From the NCBI RefSeq assembly GCF_001411555.2, contig NC_049901.1, forward strand, positions 7,264,681 to 7,328,680: a stretch of 64,000 bases of DNA, given 5' to 3'. The DNA comes from Juglans regia. Lineage: Eukaryota > Streptophyta > Magnoliopsida > Fagales > Juglandaceae. Shown here in pieces: positions 10,261 to 20,671 of the stretch. Each line of letters starts with the position of its first letter. Position 1 is the first letter of the stretch. The position numbers and the translations under genes are program-made. The notes under the pieces were generated by a model that searched no databases, was not told where the DNA came from, and saw only the letters and a program-made list of their open reading frames with translations.

Positions 10261-12014
10261 TATATATATAAAGTGTCTATCTAACAGAAATTGTTGGTTT
10301 AACCTTTTTTTGTTGTTTTCCATTAAAGTTAACGAAATTTGTCAATTTGTCTGTTATCTATAAAATTCCCATCTGTTAGCCATCATAAAAACAATCTCAT
10401 TATAAAAGCAATCTCGGTTAAAAAAAAAAATAGAAAAAAAAACTGTTCATATTTATTCTATTCAGGCAGATTCATGCATCTGTAAAAGAAAAAAAAAAAC
10501 TCACGCTCGAGATACGCAACAACTATCATCAGGAATGAAAGAAAAATAATGATTTACACTGATAGAACAAATAGTATATTTATTTATGAACAGTAAAAAA
10601 ATTAGCTAGAAATTAAAACCAAAAAACTTTGCATATTCTTCGGTTCAGGTAGATTCATGCATTTGGCAGGATAATGAAAAATTGTCATTAGTCAGCGTCA
10701 GTCCATTCTCTTCAATATTTCAGTCCTGCACCACATTCAGAGAACAGAAAATACTGCACATGGAAAAGATCTGGGGGTTAGTCAATTTCCTTCTGCATAT
10801 TGTTCTTTATTACAGGTGATTTTTTGAGAAAAAAAGTTTTGCTTCTTAATTTTATTTGTAATTTCTTCTTTTCCCATTTATTTTATGTTTGAAGTATAGT
10901 ATTTTCTGCATTTTCCCCCTTTTTTACTGCAATGCTTATTAATTTGTCTTCAGATCTTTTGGTTGAGTTTGGACATTTCTGCTTATAATCTTTGTAAATG
11001 TTTGTTGTTATTTATTTTGTAACGTCATTTGTTATATAATTATTTCCCTATTTTATGGAATTGTGAGTGTTTTGGATAAGTTATTGTCACAAATTGTGTT
11101 TTGGACAAGTTTGACAGAAATGATTTTTGTCATGAGCCAAGCAAAACATACAATATATACAACCTAAGAAAAAAAAAAAAAAGGAACAACAAACCAACAC
11201 CCATCAACACGCATTAGTTGAAAAAAAATAAACAGTTAAAAGATCTAAACGAATAGATATAGATCTGTTAGTACACAAAAAAAAAAAAAATAGGTGTTGG
11301 AATTTCTCGATTCTAGACTAAAACATCTAGATCTGATGTTGTTTGCGAACAAGAAAAAGAAAAGAGAGCTTTCAAGCGAGAGAGAAAGAGAGACATAATA
11401 TAAGTTAAGGTTATAACATATTTCAAAAGTAAAAAATTTCAATTTAGTCTTTTATGGCTTCCTCTCTTCTTTTTTTTTTTGTTTTTTTGGATGAATGGTT
11501 ATTAAACTTCTTAAGTTTTTTTTTTATTTTTATTTTTATTTATTTTTATTTTTTTATTTTTTGTTCAGGTCTTTTGGTTGAGTTTGAACATTTTTGCTTA
11601 TAATTTTTATAAGTGTATGTTGTTATTTTTTTTGTTACGTCATTTGTTTTATAATTCTTTCCCTATTTTATCGAATTGTGAGTGTTTTGGAAAAGTTATT
11701 ATCACAAACTGTGTTTTGGACAAGTTTGACATAAATGATTTTTGTTACAAACCAAGCAAAACATACAATATATACAACCTAACCTAAATAGTGAGTGTAT
11801 TGTAAAAAGCTTCTAAAAACAAATTTCTCATGGAATTTTCTCTTTTCGAGTTATTATTTTTGTGTTTAGCACTGTGTTTGTGACTTCGTTGGTGTTGTAT
11901 TTAAGGACGGTATTGTATTCGAACAGAATCAACAATAAATCGATAATATATAAATTAGAATAAATAAATAAATATAAACTAAGTAAACGTGCATTGCACG
12001 TTGCTTTCACCTAG
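10261..12014 (+). mobile_element. Helitron 2, adjacent to Helitron 1
   Basis: Its 3' end (about 11970-12014) is almost identical to that of Helitron 1: aaactaag, hairpin aacgtgcattgcacgtt, ttgctttcacCTAG then T. It starts immediately after the CTAG of Helitron 1, with no obvious TC of its own. The pair may therefore be a composite made by reading past a first terminator, or a 5'-truncated older copy. No protein domain recognised. Confidence 0.5.
10951..11785. repeat. Diverged direct duplication within Helitron 2
   Basis: About 220 bp at 10951-11168 recurs at about 11565-11785, from gatcttttggttgagtttg through to aaacatacaatatatacaacc, with scattered substitutions. Homopolymer A and T tracts lie between the copies. 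Confidence 0.75.
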
Positions 12015-12644
12015 TTACTCAGCATTGGGTGGGGAATTAGACACTATTTCCAGTGCCAAAAATCCTTTGTTTCTGTGGGTAAAAAATAGAGACCTCCACT
12101 TGCCGTGGTTTTTGGGTAAAAAACGAGTTACAATTGAAAGGGTGCAAGAGAGAGTTGCACCAAGTGAGCACCGTCAAATATTAAGGGAAGAGGCAACCGT
12201 TATCAAAACATAAACTGCTATAGAAGAGGCAACCGTTTTAAAAAAATAAACCGAAGAGGCAATCGAAGAAACTGAAATGGCAAATACGAAGTGGTTCTCT
12301 TTCTTTCACTCTTTCGATCATATATATTTTGGAAAAGTTACATTTCTTTGTTTCACTTTCTTCTCCTCTTGCTATCTCTCAAATCAATGCCACTTCGACC
12401 ACGATGCTAAGCGAATGTATATTTCTATATTAAACTGTGTTTCGATTGTGGAGGTGCCATGACTTCATCTCAAAAATCTTGGTTTCAGATCCTGTAGCGG
12501 TTGGTGATTTATTATTTCCTAGAATGATATTTTTGTTCTTGCAAATGCATTGGTATTTTTCCTATTCTAAAAACAAGTTGATAGATGTGTTTACCTGAAG
12601 AGTCACTCTTTCTAAATTAGTTCCAATATTGTGTCATTAATTTC

Positions 12645-12682
<38 letters not shown>

Positions 12683-12809
12683 GATTATTATTGTTTTTAA
12701 ATCAATGCAAGTTTGGTCTTAGAAAGCCTTCAATTGATGGGCGTGCGCGCGCACACATTTATACATACATACATACATATATATTTATATATATATATAT
12801 ATATATATA
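12015..12809. other. Spacer between Helitrons, with simple repeats
   Basis: No gene recognised. It contains an (ATT)n run at about 12645-12690, a short gcgcgcgcacac tract near 12745 and a (TA)n run ending at 12809. Confidence 0.55.
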
Positions 12810-13301
12810 CTAGTAAGACGTTACGTGCCTGAGGCACGTATGCGCAGTTCAAAGTACTAATATATTTTATTAAAATAAAAATAAAGTACATATATCTTAT
12901 TATTTTATTACTAATATATATATTAAAAGCTGTTGAAAGATAGACTATTTGTAAATTATTATAATGCTTTCATATCATGATGAATACGAAAAGACAAATC
13001 TATATAAATATGTTTCTTATTATAATGTATTTTCAAATTGGAAATTGAATCCATGATTATTATTATAATAAATCTGTTTTATTAGCATATTTAAATATAT
13101 TAATAGTGGAATAGAAACCAACAGAAATCATAAAAGTAGCCATAAATAGAATGTAAATGAAAATACAATTGTATCCCTGTGTTCTGTAATTATTACAAAC
13201 GGATGGAAAGTTAATAAAAACCAGCATATTCCGTTAAAACAAGAAATTTCTGTTAAAATAAGAAAATTCCGTTTCATAGGCTCTTTATATATACAGAGAG
13301 A
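12810..13301 (-). mobile_element. Helitron 3, small non-autonomous
   Basis: Read on the minus strand it starts TCTCTCTGTATATATAAAG, preceded by A. It ends with a 9-bp perfect stem with a 1-nt loop (tacgtgcctgaggcacgta, 12822-12840), then CTAG and T. At 492 bp it can only be non-autonomous. Confidence 0.55.
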
Positions 13302-14039
13302 TATATATATATGGTGCACAAACAGAAACTAAAACACGAGATTTCACACAACCTTTCAAGTTCTTCGATTAAATAGTAAATAAATAAGGGCCAAAAATTT
13401 TCTGCTCTACTTATTTGGTATGAAAACTGAGGAATCCAATGAACTCGAACTTATTTTGGCAGTACTCATGATCAGGTTCACCATAATGAACTCGAACTTA
13501 ATGCATTATTATTTTTGGCTGGTATGCTTTAATTGCTCTGCAATTTTTTTTTTGTTAAGTGTTGAAAGGATTTTCATACATACATACAATATTATATATA
13601 TATAGACACACACACACACATTATAAACAGATAGGCATATCGATTCGATTAATGCAATCGGCCTAATCTATCATAAATATACGACCCTATTGTTGGCAAA
13701 GAATACATCTTTCTACTAAGACTTGATGATTACAACTTAAAATATAGACGAAAAAATTACACAATTCAACAAATGTTTAATCCTGAATTTATAGAATCAA
13801 AGTCAATTAAAAAGGTAACAATAAATTACACGATTTGGTACTTAATCATATTTTCTATCAGATTTTATATTTATAATGGTTTTAGTTCTCATTGTTCAAT
13901 CAATTTGTTGGGGGTGTTGATCAGTATACTGATATACTATACTTTACTAGAAATATAATGATTAAAATGTTTTATACATAAATATTTTTTAATTATATTA
14001 ATTTTATTTCAAGAAATTACTGTAGACATTGATCTCGAC

Positions 14040-14176
14040 ATCAACTCAAATACAAAGAAAGATGATCATAAATCTCTGGCTACATCATCTAAGAGGAGAA
14101 AAATCTGGAAAAAATATTAATTGAACAATCGTGTCTCATATTAAATCTATCTATTTTACATTGTTTTAAATTGAAC

Positions 14177-14237
<61 letters not shown>

Positions 14238-14875
14238 TGTATATTACATTTTTAATATTGTAAATTGACAATGAAATATTTATTGGTAAAATGAACTCTT
14301 TTATATATGCTTAATAAAATGTATATATATATATATATATTTGATATACATTTTATTAATAGTTGTGGTAGTGATTATGTATATTAATGAACTATTTAGA
14401 GTTATAAAATTCAGCATAAAACACATAGGAAGAGAATCATAAAACACAGGCTACATCCAAGAGGAGAAAAATCCAAAAAAATAGTAGATTGATATAATAT
14501 TTTAAAATATAATATTTATAAATATAAAATATAAATATACAATCGTGTCTCATACTAATTGTATCTATTTTACATTGTTTTAAATTGAACAATCATATAT
14601 ATATATATATATATATATATTAAATTTCTAATATTGTAAATTGATCATGAAATATTTATTTGTAAAGTGAACTCTTTTACTTGTTTTTGGTAAGAAATGC
14701 ACATTACTGTATGTAAATTCCGTTGCATGGTATACATCGGTACTCCAGTGCATTTCTCCTTCTGTATGCATGTTCCATTTTATATATATTTGATATATAT
14801 TTTTTTAATAGTTATGATAGTGATTATGTTTAATGAACTATTTACAGTTACGGTCCGTGCATTGCGCGGGTTATA
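14040..14875. repeat. Tandem duplication with simple repeats and a Helitron-like end
   Basis: About 14040-14402 recurs at about 14410-14850. Shared text includes aagaggagaaaaatc, caatcgtgtctcata, ctattttacattgttttaaa, attgtaaattga and agtgattatgt. Each copy holds a (TA)n run; the first also has (AC)n at 14213-14238. The second copy runs into ggtccgtgcattgcgcgggt, resembling a Helitron terminal hairpin, but no CTAG follows. Confidence 0.6.
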
Positions 14876-15184
14876 GGCTCATAATTTATAAAATAAAAGT
14901 TTAATCTTAAAGATGAAAATTTAATTGATCATATGCTTTAAACATAATATATATATATAATTATTAATAACATTTTATCATAAGAAGTAACACTTTATTA
15001 TATGTGTTTTATATTTTAAAAAAATCGAAAAATTGGATCTGACTGAAAACCGGTAAAACCGGAAGTACCCGTTTAGGAGAGTAACTGGGGCGTAATCAGT
15101 TTTGAAAAATGCAAAACTGGTACATACCAATTTGATCCTAAATTTTGTCTAAAACCGAACCGGACTGACCCGTTACACCCCTAC

Positions 15185-15459
15185 GTATGCTCGAAAAGTG
15201 GTTGAGGAAAGTACTAAACCAGATTTGGTTTCTTGGTCTGCTTTGATATCTGGATATGCACAAAATGGGCTTGGTAAAGAAGCTATATTGGCCTTTCATG
15301 AGATGCACTTGTTGGGTGTCAAGTGCAATGAGTTTACGTTTCAAGTGTTCTTAAGGAGTGCTCGGTAACGAAGGATTTGGAGCTAGGGAAGCGGGTTCAT
15401 GGGATTGTGGTGGTAACGGGGTTTGAATTCGATATGTTTGTTGCAAATACGTTGATTTA
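15185..15459 (+). pseudogene. PPR protein gene, continuation after the insertion
   Basis: Resumes the PPR frame interrupted at 7477. Readable pieces are RKVVEESTKPDLVSWSALIS and GYAQNGLGKEAILAFHEM, a textbook PPR unit (W-SALI-GYAQNG), then, after a frameshift near 15345, KDLELGKRVHG and FEFDMFVANTLI. The sequence then passes abruptly into AT-rich MITE-like DNA at about 15460, so repeats 3 onward and any E/DYW domain are missing here. The first eight bases are the right copy of the target duplication. Confidence 0.75.
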
Positions 15460-16520
15460 AAATATTTTTATTTTTTTAAATTAATTTATATTTTAGTTTA
15501 AAGTAGAACATAATTATATGACATTGTATATAAGAGATATTGCAAATATCAAAAGATATGAAGATATTATTGGTAGTTAGAGAAAATATTTGAAATGAAT
15601 AAAAAAAATTAAAAAGTATAATATTTAAATGATATGAAGAAAAAATAAATAAGTTGATATATGGTATATTATAAAAATCAGTATGTAAAATAGAAAAAGT
15701 AGATTTTGGTGATATATTTTAAATGATAGGATGAAGAATCTCCAATGGCTCTTGTAAAATACATTTTTATTTAAAATATAAAGAAATTTGTTCAAAAAGG
15801 ACCTACAATGTTGTATTTGATCTTTATTTTCCATTTTGCTTCAGTGATCCCGCTACATCTAGAGGATACTGTTCACTCATGTTAAACATTTTTAATTCAT
15901 TTCTCTCTCCTCCCCACTACTGAACTTTAGAGAAATTTCATTTAGCCCATGTTTTCTTGTTTAGCGCAAGCTTTTCCTTAAATTGCCGTTGTGCTTGCGC
16001 ACGCAAAGTTCATTACTGATTTGGGTTTGCTCTTTTTGGGTGTTCCTTTAGTTTTCTCTCTCTCTCTCTTTGTTTTTTTTTCGTGGGTTCTGTGATTAGA
16101 ATAGATTGGTATATATTTGCTTTGCTAGTCTTACAGTTTACTTAGGCTTTGTTCGGTTACTGAGAAAGTCTTGAAGAATTTCACTTACTTGGGTGGAGAA
16201 AAAAAAAAAAAAGACGCGTTCTTTTTATTAAAACTATTTTCAAAGTCCATTACCACTAATGATTTTTTGTAACATATCAGTTTTCGGATGATGAAGATAT
16301 TGAAGATGGAGGAGATATTGTAAATATTAAAATATATGAGAAGATTGAGAAAATATTTAAATTAAATAAAAAAGAATATTTAAATGATATAAAGAAAAAA
16401 TAGATAAGCTGTTCTATTGTATATTGTAAAAATCAATATGTAAAATAGAAAAAATGAATTTTGGTGATGTATTTTAAAAGATAGGATGAAGAATCCATTG
16501 AGAGTGCTCTTAGAGAAAAT
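15460..16520. mobile_element. MITE cluster with two homologous arms
   Basis: About 15522-15760 and 16286-16515 are direct homologues (shared: gatattgcaaatat or close, taaatgatatgaagaaaaaa, atgtaaaatagaaaaa, ttttggtgatatatttt, aggatgaagaatc). The second ends gagagtgctctta, the inverse of the MITE end at 6787. The block between contains a copy of the ctacatctag motif and ordinary-looking CT-rich sequence. These probably caused the 3' truncation of the PPR gene. Exact ends are not resolved. Confidence 0.45.
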
Positions 16521-16575
16521 ATTTTTTGAGAAAATATAGACTTTCTTAGAGAAAATCTTTTTTGAGAAAGTCTAT

Positions 16576-16905
16576 AGGGCTTGTTTGGTGAGTGAGATGA
16601 GATGAGAATTTTGAGTAAGATAGTTTGAGTTGAGTATTTTTTGAGTTTTGGGAAAAGAGAGAGAAAAATTTGAATGAAAAATATTATAAAGTTAAAATAG
16701 TGTAATAATATAGTTTTATAATATTATTTTTGTTTGGGAATTTAAAAAAGTTGGATTTTTTTTTTATATACATTTGAAAGTTTGAAAAAATTATAATAAT
16801 TAGTTTGAAAATTTTATATTTGAATTATGTTTGAGAATAAGATTAGATAAGATAAATAAGATCAAATAAGAATTTTGTGTCTCATCTAAAGAACTGCCCT
16901 ATATG
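16576..16905. mobile_element. Tourist-like MITE (gggcttgtttgg family)
   Basis: Left end gggcttgtttggtgagtgag followed by atgagatgagaattttgag; right end in inverse reads gggcagttctttagatgag. It is related to the 220-bp element at 50769-50988, whose empty site shows a TTA duplication, which suggests PIF/Harbinger affinity. The target duplication of this copy is not clear. Confidence 0.55.
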
Positions 16906-17808
16906 TAATATAGACTTGCACATGACTTTTTTGAGAAAATCTTCAAATCAGATACGATGAAAATGTACACCATGCTATAAAACGCTAACACGTTATCATC
17001 TAAACGTTTTTTGCAATAAATTGAGACACACTTGATCATTTCCCATCTCAAAATAAAAGAATATCACATTCTTTCTTGTTTTACCGTCTCTCTCCTCATC
17101 GACATGCCTTTCACTGTAGAACTGAAAGCATCAGCTTTCTCCTTTCAAATCCAACTATTTCGCTCCCTCTCCATCTTTGTCTTTTGTTAATTTCTTTTTC
17201 ATTTACTTGGGTTTTGATTTAGTTGGTGACTTTTGCTTCTTGTTTTTTCATTACGGTTGGAGAAAGGGTGGACATGTTGATTATCAACTTTGGACAAGTT
17301 CTTTTGCAGTTTGCAATTCTATTGTATCTTATTTCTAATACCCAAAAGATAGTGTGATTTTTTTGAATGCTTGGATTTGATTTTAGGTGAAATGGAGAAA
17401 TGAGTTTAGTTTCTATTGACATCAAAGAATTTGGGAGATCATTGCTCCTGACAAAAGAAGAGGAAGGGAGAGAGAGAGAGAGAGAGAGAGAGACCAAATG
17501 AGTGTGGGTGAAAGAAGGGCCGTTTAAATCTTGTGTCTCTCATTTTTTCCAAAGGTAATCTTGGGTCTCCCTACTTTTCTCTCTCTCTCTCGTTCTAATT
17601 GTGGTTACCCAACTTCATTGACCAGATGGTATAAGATTTCATCTTTAAAAAAATTCGAAACTTCACTCTCTATATAAAAAAAAATTGTTTGACAATGAAG
17701 AGAGTAATATGACAGCTGATTCTAAAGGATTGCAAGTTGATTTCCTTATCTAACAAACGAATAAGATCATGGAATAAATCTATAATTACCTAAAACTGTT
17801 ATCTACTC
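16906..17808. other. Non-coding stretch with pyrimidine/GA repeats
   Basis: No gene recognised. It contains a (GA)n run at about 17469-17493 and a (CT)n run at about 17577-17591. Confidence 0.5.
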
Positions 17809-17820
17809 CTACAAGACATT
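17809..17820. repeat. 12-bp target-site duplication of the LINE, left copy
   Basis: ctacaagacatt, identical to 31551-31562. It abuts the T tract (poly-A of the minus-strand LINE). Confidence 0.85.
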
Positions 17821-17879
17821 TTTTTTTTTTGGATAGGAAAATAACTTCATTGCAAATAGGCACAATAGGCCTTAAGAGT

Positions 17880-19013
17880 GCTTACAAGAAAGGGCATCTA
17901 TGTAAACAACATTATCAACAAAATAAGGAACTCCATGCCACCACAATTCCACATTAAAAATAGGCCAAGCATGCCTTGCTAGGTGATGAGCTGCTACATT
18001 AGCCATACAAAGCCATGTTGGATCTTACAATGCATAATCTGATCATAATTCTTCTAATTTCAGTAATCATAGTTCTCATAGATGAACAAGGCTCGGCAAG
18101 AATGTTTATGTCCTCTACTAAGTGTAAGCAATCACTTTCAATAAGTAGATTATGAATGCCAGTCTGAAAACAAAATTGGAGACCTCTCAAAACTACCATA
18201 GCCTCCACATTTTCTGGTTCTAAAAATTCCTCTTCTACTTTGCTAAGGGCCATGATCACCTCACCACAATCATTGTGAAGAATAGCTCCAATTCCAGTTT
18301 TATTGCAGTCAAAGAAAAGTGCCCTATCTACATTCAGTTTAAATCAGTCTGGTGGAGGAGGATTCCACCTATAATTCAGATTCTTGACCACCACTTGCTG
18401 TTGAGAACTTGTAGGCAGAGAACCCTTCAAAGAGAGAGCATAGCTTATGACTTGTTGAGGAGACAGTTTTATACTTTCATGAATCATCTTATTCCTTCTA
18501 TACCAGAACCCCCATGCCATGTGCATGAAATCTATTAAACATTTAGCAGACTTTGTAGAATAAATCTCCATAGCAGTTAGCATATAGGATCTGAAAGATT
18601 CCACTTTATGTAAAATAACAAATTTGTTCACCCAAAATTCATGTATAGCTGGACAAAAGAATAAAGCATAGGCTAAATCTTCCATTGTTTGATCATAGAA
18701 ACAACAAGAGTCATCCATAATTACCTTTTTCCTGACCATGTTAAACTTTGTGGGAAGAATCTCTTTACATGCCCTCCACCCAAACATTCTAACTTTATGG
18801 GGAATTTTCAGTTTCCACATAGCCTTCCAAAAATTCTTACTTGAGGCCTTAGGTAATGTCTCTCCTGTATTAATGGTGACTAACCCCTTGAAAAATCTGT
18901 ATGCATTTCGCACACTGAATATACCACTCCTTTCATGCTCCCAAATCCACCTGTCTGGTCATTTGAAAAATTGGGATAGATTCTTAACACTGCCTCAACA
19001 ATTTTTGGATTGA
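17880..19013 (-). pseudogene. LINE ORF2 C-terminus: zinc-binding and RNase H domains
   Basis: The upper part (about 18600-18913) encodes FWKAMWKLKIPHKVRMFGWR and ALFFCPAIHEFW, the zf-RVT domain that follows plant L1 reverse transcriptases; one expected histidine before ALF is tyrosine. The lower part (18000-18330) is the plant RNase H-like domain (RVT_3): LNVDRALFF with the first acidic residue, AMVVLRGLQFC and LLIESDCLHLVEDI. RNase H would remove RNA from the RNA-DNA hybrid during target-primed reverse transcription. Frame breaks separate the parts. The last sequence before poly-A still resembles the usual AAHHLARHA tail. Confidence 0.8.
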
Positions 19014-19143
19014 AGAGAGTCCTGATCTTAGATATATTGCACTAATGTGTATTGTAGTCAATTAAAGAAGAGACTTGATCATCCAATTCAACTTGTGCAT
19101 TTATATATTGGTTACAAATAACAGAAGCTTCTTTACTTAGTTC

Positions 19144-20671
19144 TCAAAAGCCAGGAATCCAAGAATCTTTGAGGATATGAATACTACTACCATTACCCAC
19201 ACTCCATCTCCCTCCTTTGAGCAATAGATTCTTAGCCTCCCTTATCCCTCTCCATGCAAAAGAGGGTGAATTACCAAGAGGGGCCTGAAATAGATTAGAA
19301 TTAGAAAAGTACCTGGCACTGTAAACCTTGTAGAACAAACCATCTGTATATTGCAGCAACGTCCAACTTTGTTTAGCTAGCATAGCCATATTGAAGGTTT
19401 CCAAATCTTTGAAACATAAACCTTCTATAGTTTTAGGCTTGCACATACTATGCCAGCTAACCCAATGGATCTTTCTTTCTTCCTTCTTCTGTCCCCACCA
19501 GTAGCTTACCATCATTCTTTCAAGATCAACACATAACTTGTGAGGAAGTTTGAAACAATACATGGCATATGAAGGAATAGATAGAGCCACTGCTTTGAGC
19601 AACACCTCCCTTCCCCCTTGAGAAAATATATTGCCTTTCCATCATTGTAGTTTCAACCATACTTTGTGCCTAATCTCAACAAATGCAGTCATCTTTGATT
19701 TACCAATCAATAGTGGTAAACCTAGGTACTTGTCATAGTGCTAAACTTGTGAGTTACCCCACAGTTCCATAATAGCTCTCTTTTTAGTAGCCTCAGTATT
19801 CTGACTAAACACCATGGCAGTCTTTTCTTGGTTAATCAGCTGACCTGAAGCATCCCCATAGGGTTTCAATAGCTCAAGTAATCTGTGATTAGTCTCAACA
19901 TTAGTAGTACAGAATATGAGGCTATCATCTGAAAACAGTAGATGATTAAGGCTTGGGACCCCTTGACAAACTTTGAAATGGGATCTCCTTGTCTCAATCC
20001 TCTAGAAGGAATAATATGTCCAGAAGGAGCTCCATTGGTAAGAACTAAAAATGAGGCACTTTGCTCACATTTCATAACAAGTTTGATTAATCTATCATGG
20101 AAACCTAGCTTTAACATAATTGCTTCAAGAAAGGGTCATTCCACCCTATCATAAGCTTTACTCATGTCTACCTTGAGAGACAAATAACCCTTCTTACCCG
20201 TCATTTTCCTTTTAAAAAAATGAAGAACCTCATAGGCAACAAGAACATTATCCGAAATCAATCTCCCAGGTAAGAAGGCAGATTGGGTTTTTGAAATAAT
20301 AGTAGGTAAGACATATTTAATCTTATTAGCAATGACTTTGGATATCAGCTTGTATATTACGTTATAGAGGCTATTGGGTCTAAAGTCATTGACTCTAACA
20401 AGATTCTTCTTCTTGGGGACCATGATAATATAAGTATGATTGACTACTTGTGGGGAATCACTAGAGTTTAAAGCATGGAGGACAGCAGCAAATATAGAAT
20501 TACCAATTTTAGGCCAATACTGTTGAAAGAATAAAGGGGGCATGCCATCAGGTCCTGGGGCTTTCGAGGGGTGCATTTCTTTCATAGCTCTACTGACTTC
20601 ATCCACAGAATATGGCTTAATAAGATCTGCATTCATCTCCTCTGTGACTTTGTTGTCTATGTTATCAAGCA
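19144..20671 (-). pseudogene. LINE ORF2 reverse transcriptase domain
   Basis: Reads, in order, SKAPGPDGMPPLFFQQYW, QSAFLPGRLISDN, LSLKVDMSKAYDRVE, PSRGLRQGDPIS, the catalytic FSDDSLIF (19912-19935), then SIPSYAMYCFKLP and GRWSVGNGSSIHI. These are the signature blocks of plant L1 reverse transcriptase. Defects: about 25 residues are missing after GLRQGDPIS, several frames are shifted, and FRPNSL replaces the usual FRPISL. The domain is cut at 20671 by the Copia insertion; its N-terminal continuation is at 28795-29000. Confidence 0.88.
20667..20671. repeat. Target-site duplication of the Copia element, left copy
   Basis: aagca, against aaaca at 28790-28794 (4 of 5 identical). This is consistent with the 5-bp duplication of LTR retrotransposons plus one later substitution. 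Confidence 0.6.

Larger units (their letters stand above)
7478..15184. mobile_element. hAT-like element enlarged by nested Helitrons
   Basis: Ends are inverted: the left begins aagggtgtaa followed by repeated accgg/ggtccgg motifs, and the right ends ggactgacccgttacacccc preceded by aaccgaaccgg. Both lie inside an 8-bp target duplication, typical of hAT transposons (terminal tagggg-tgtaa). The outer 390 bp on the left and about 300 bp on the right look like a non-autonomous element of under 1 kb; most of the interior is Helitron sequence. No hAT transposase was seen. Confidence 0.65.
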
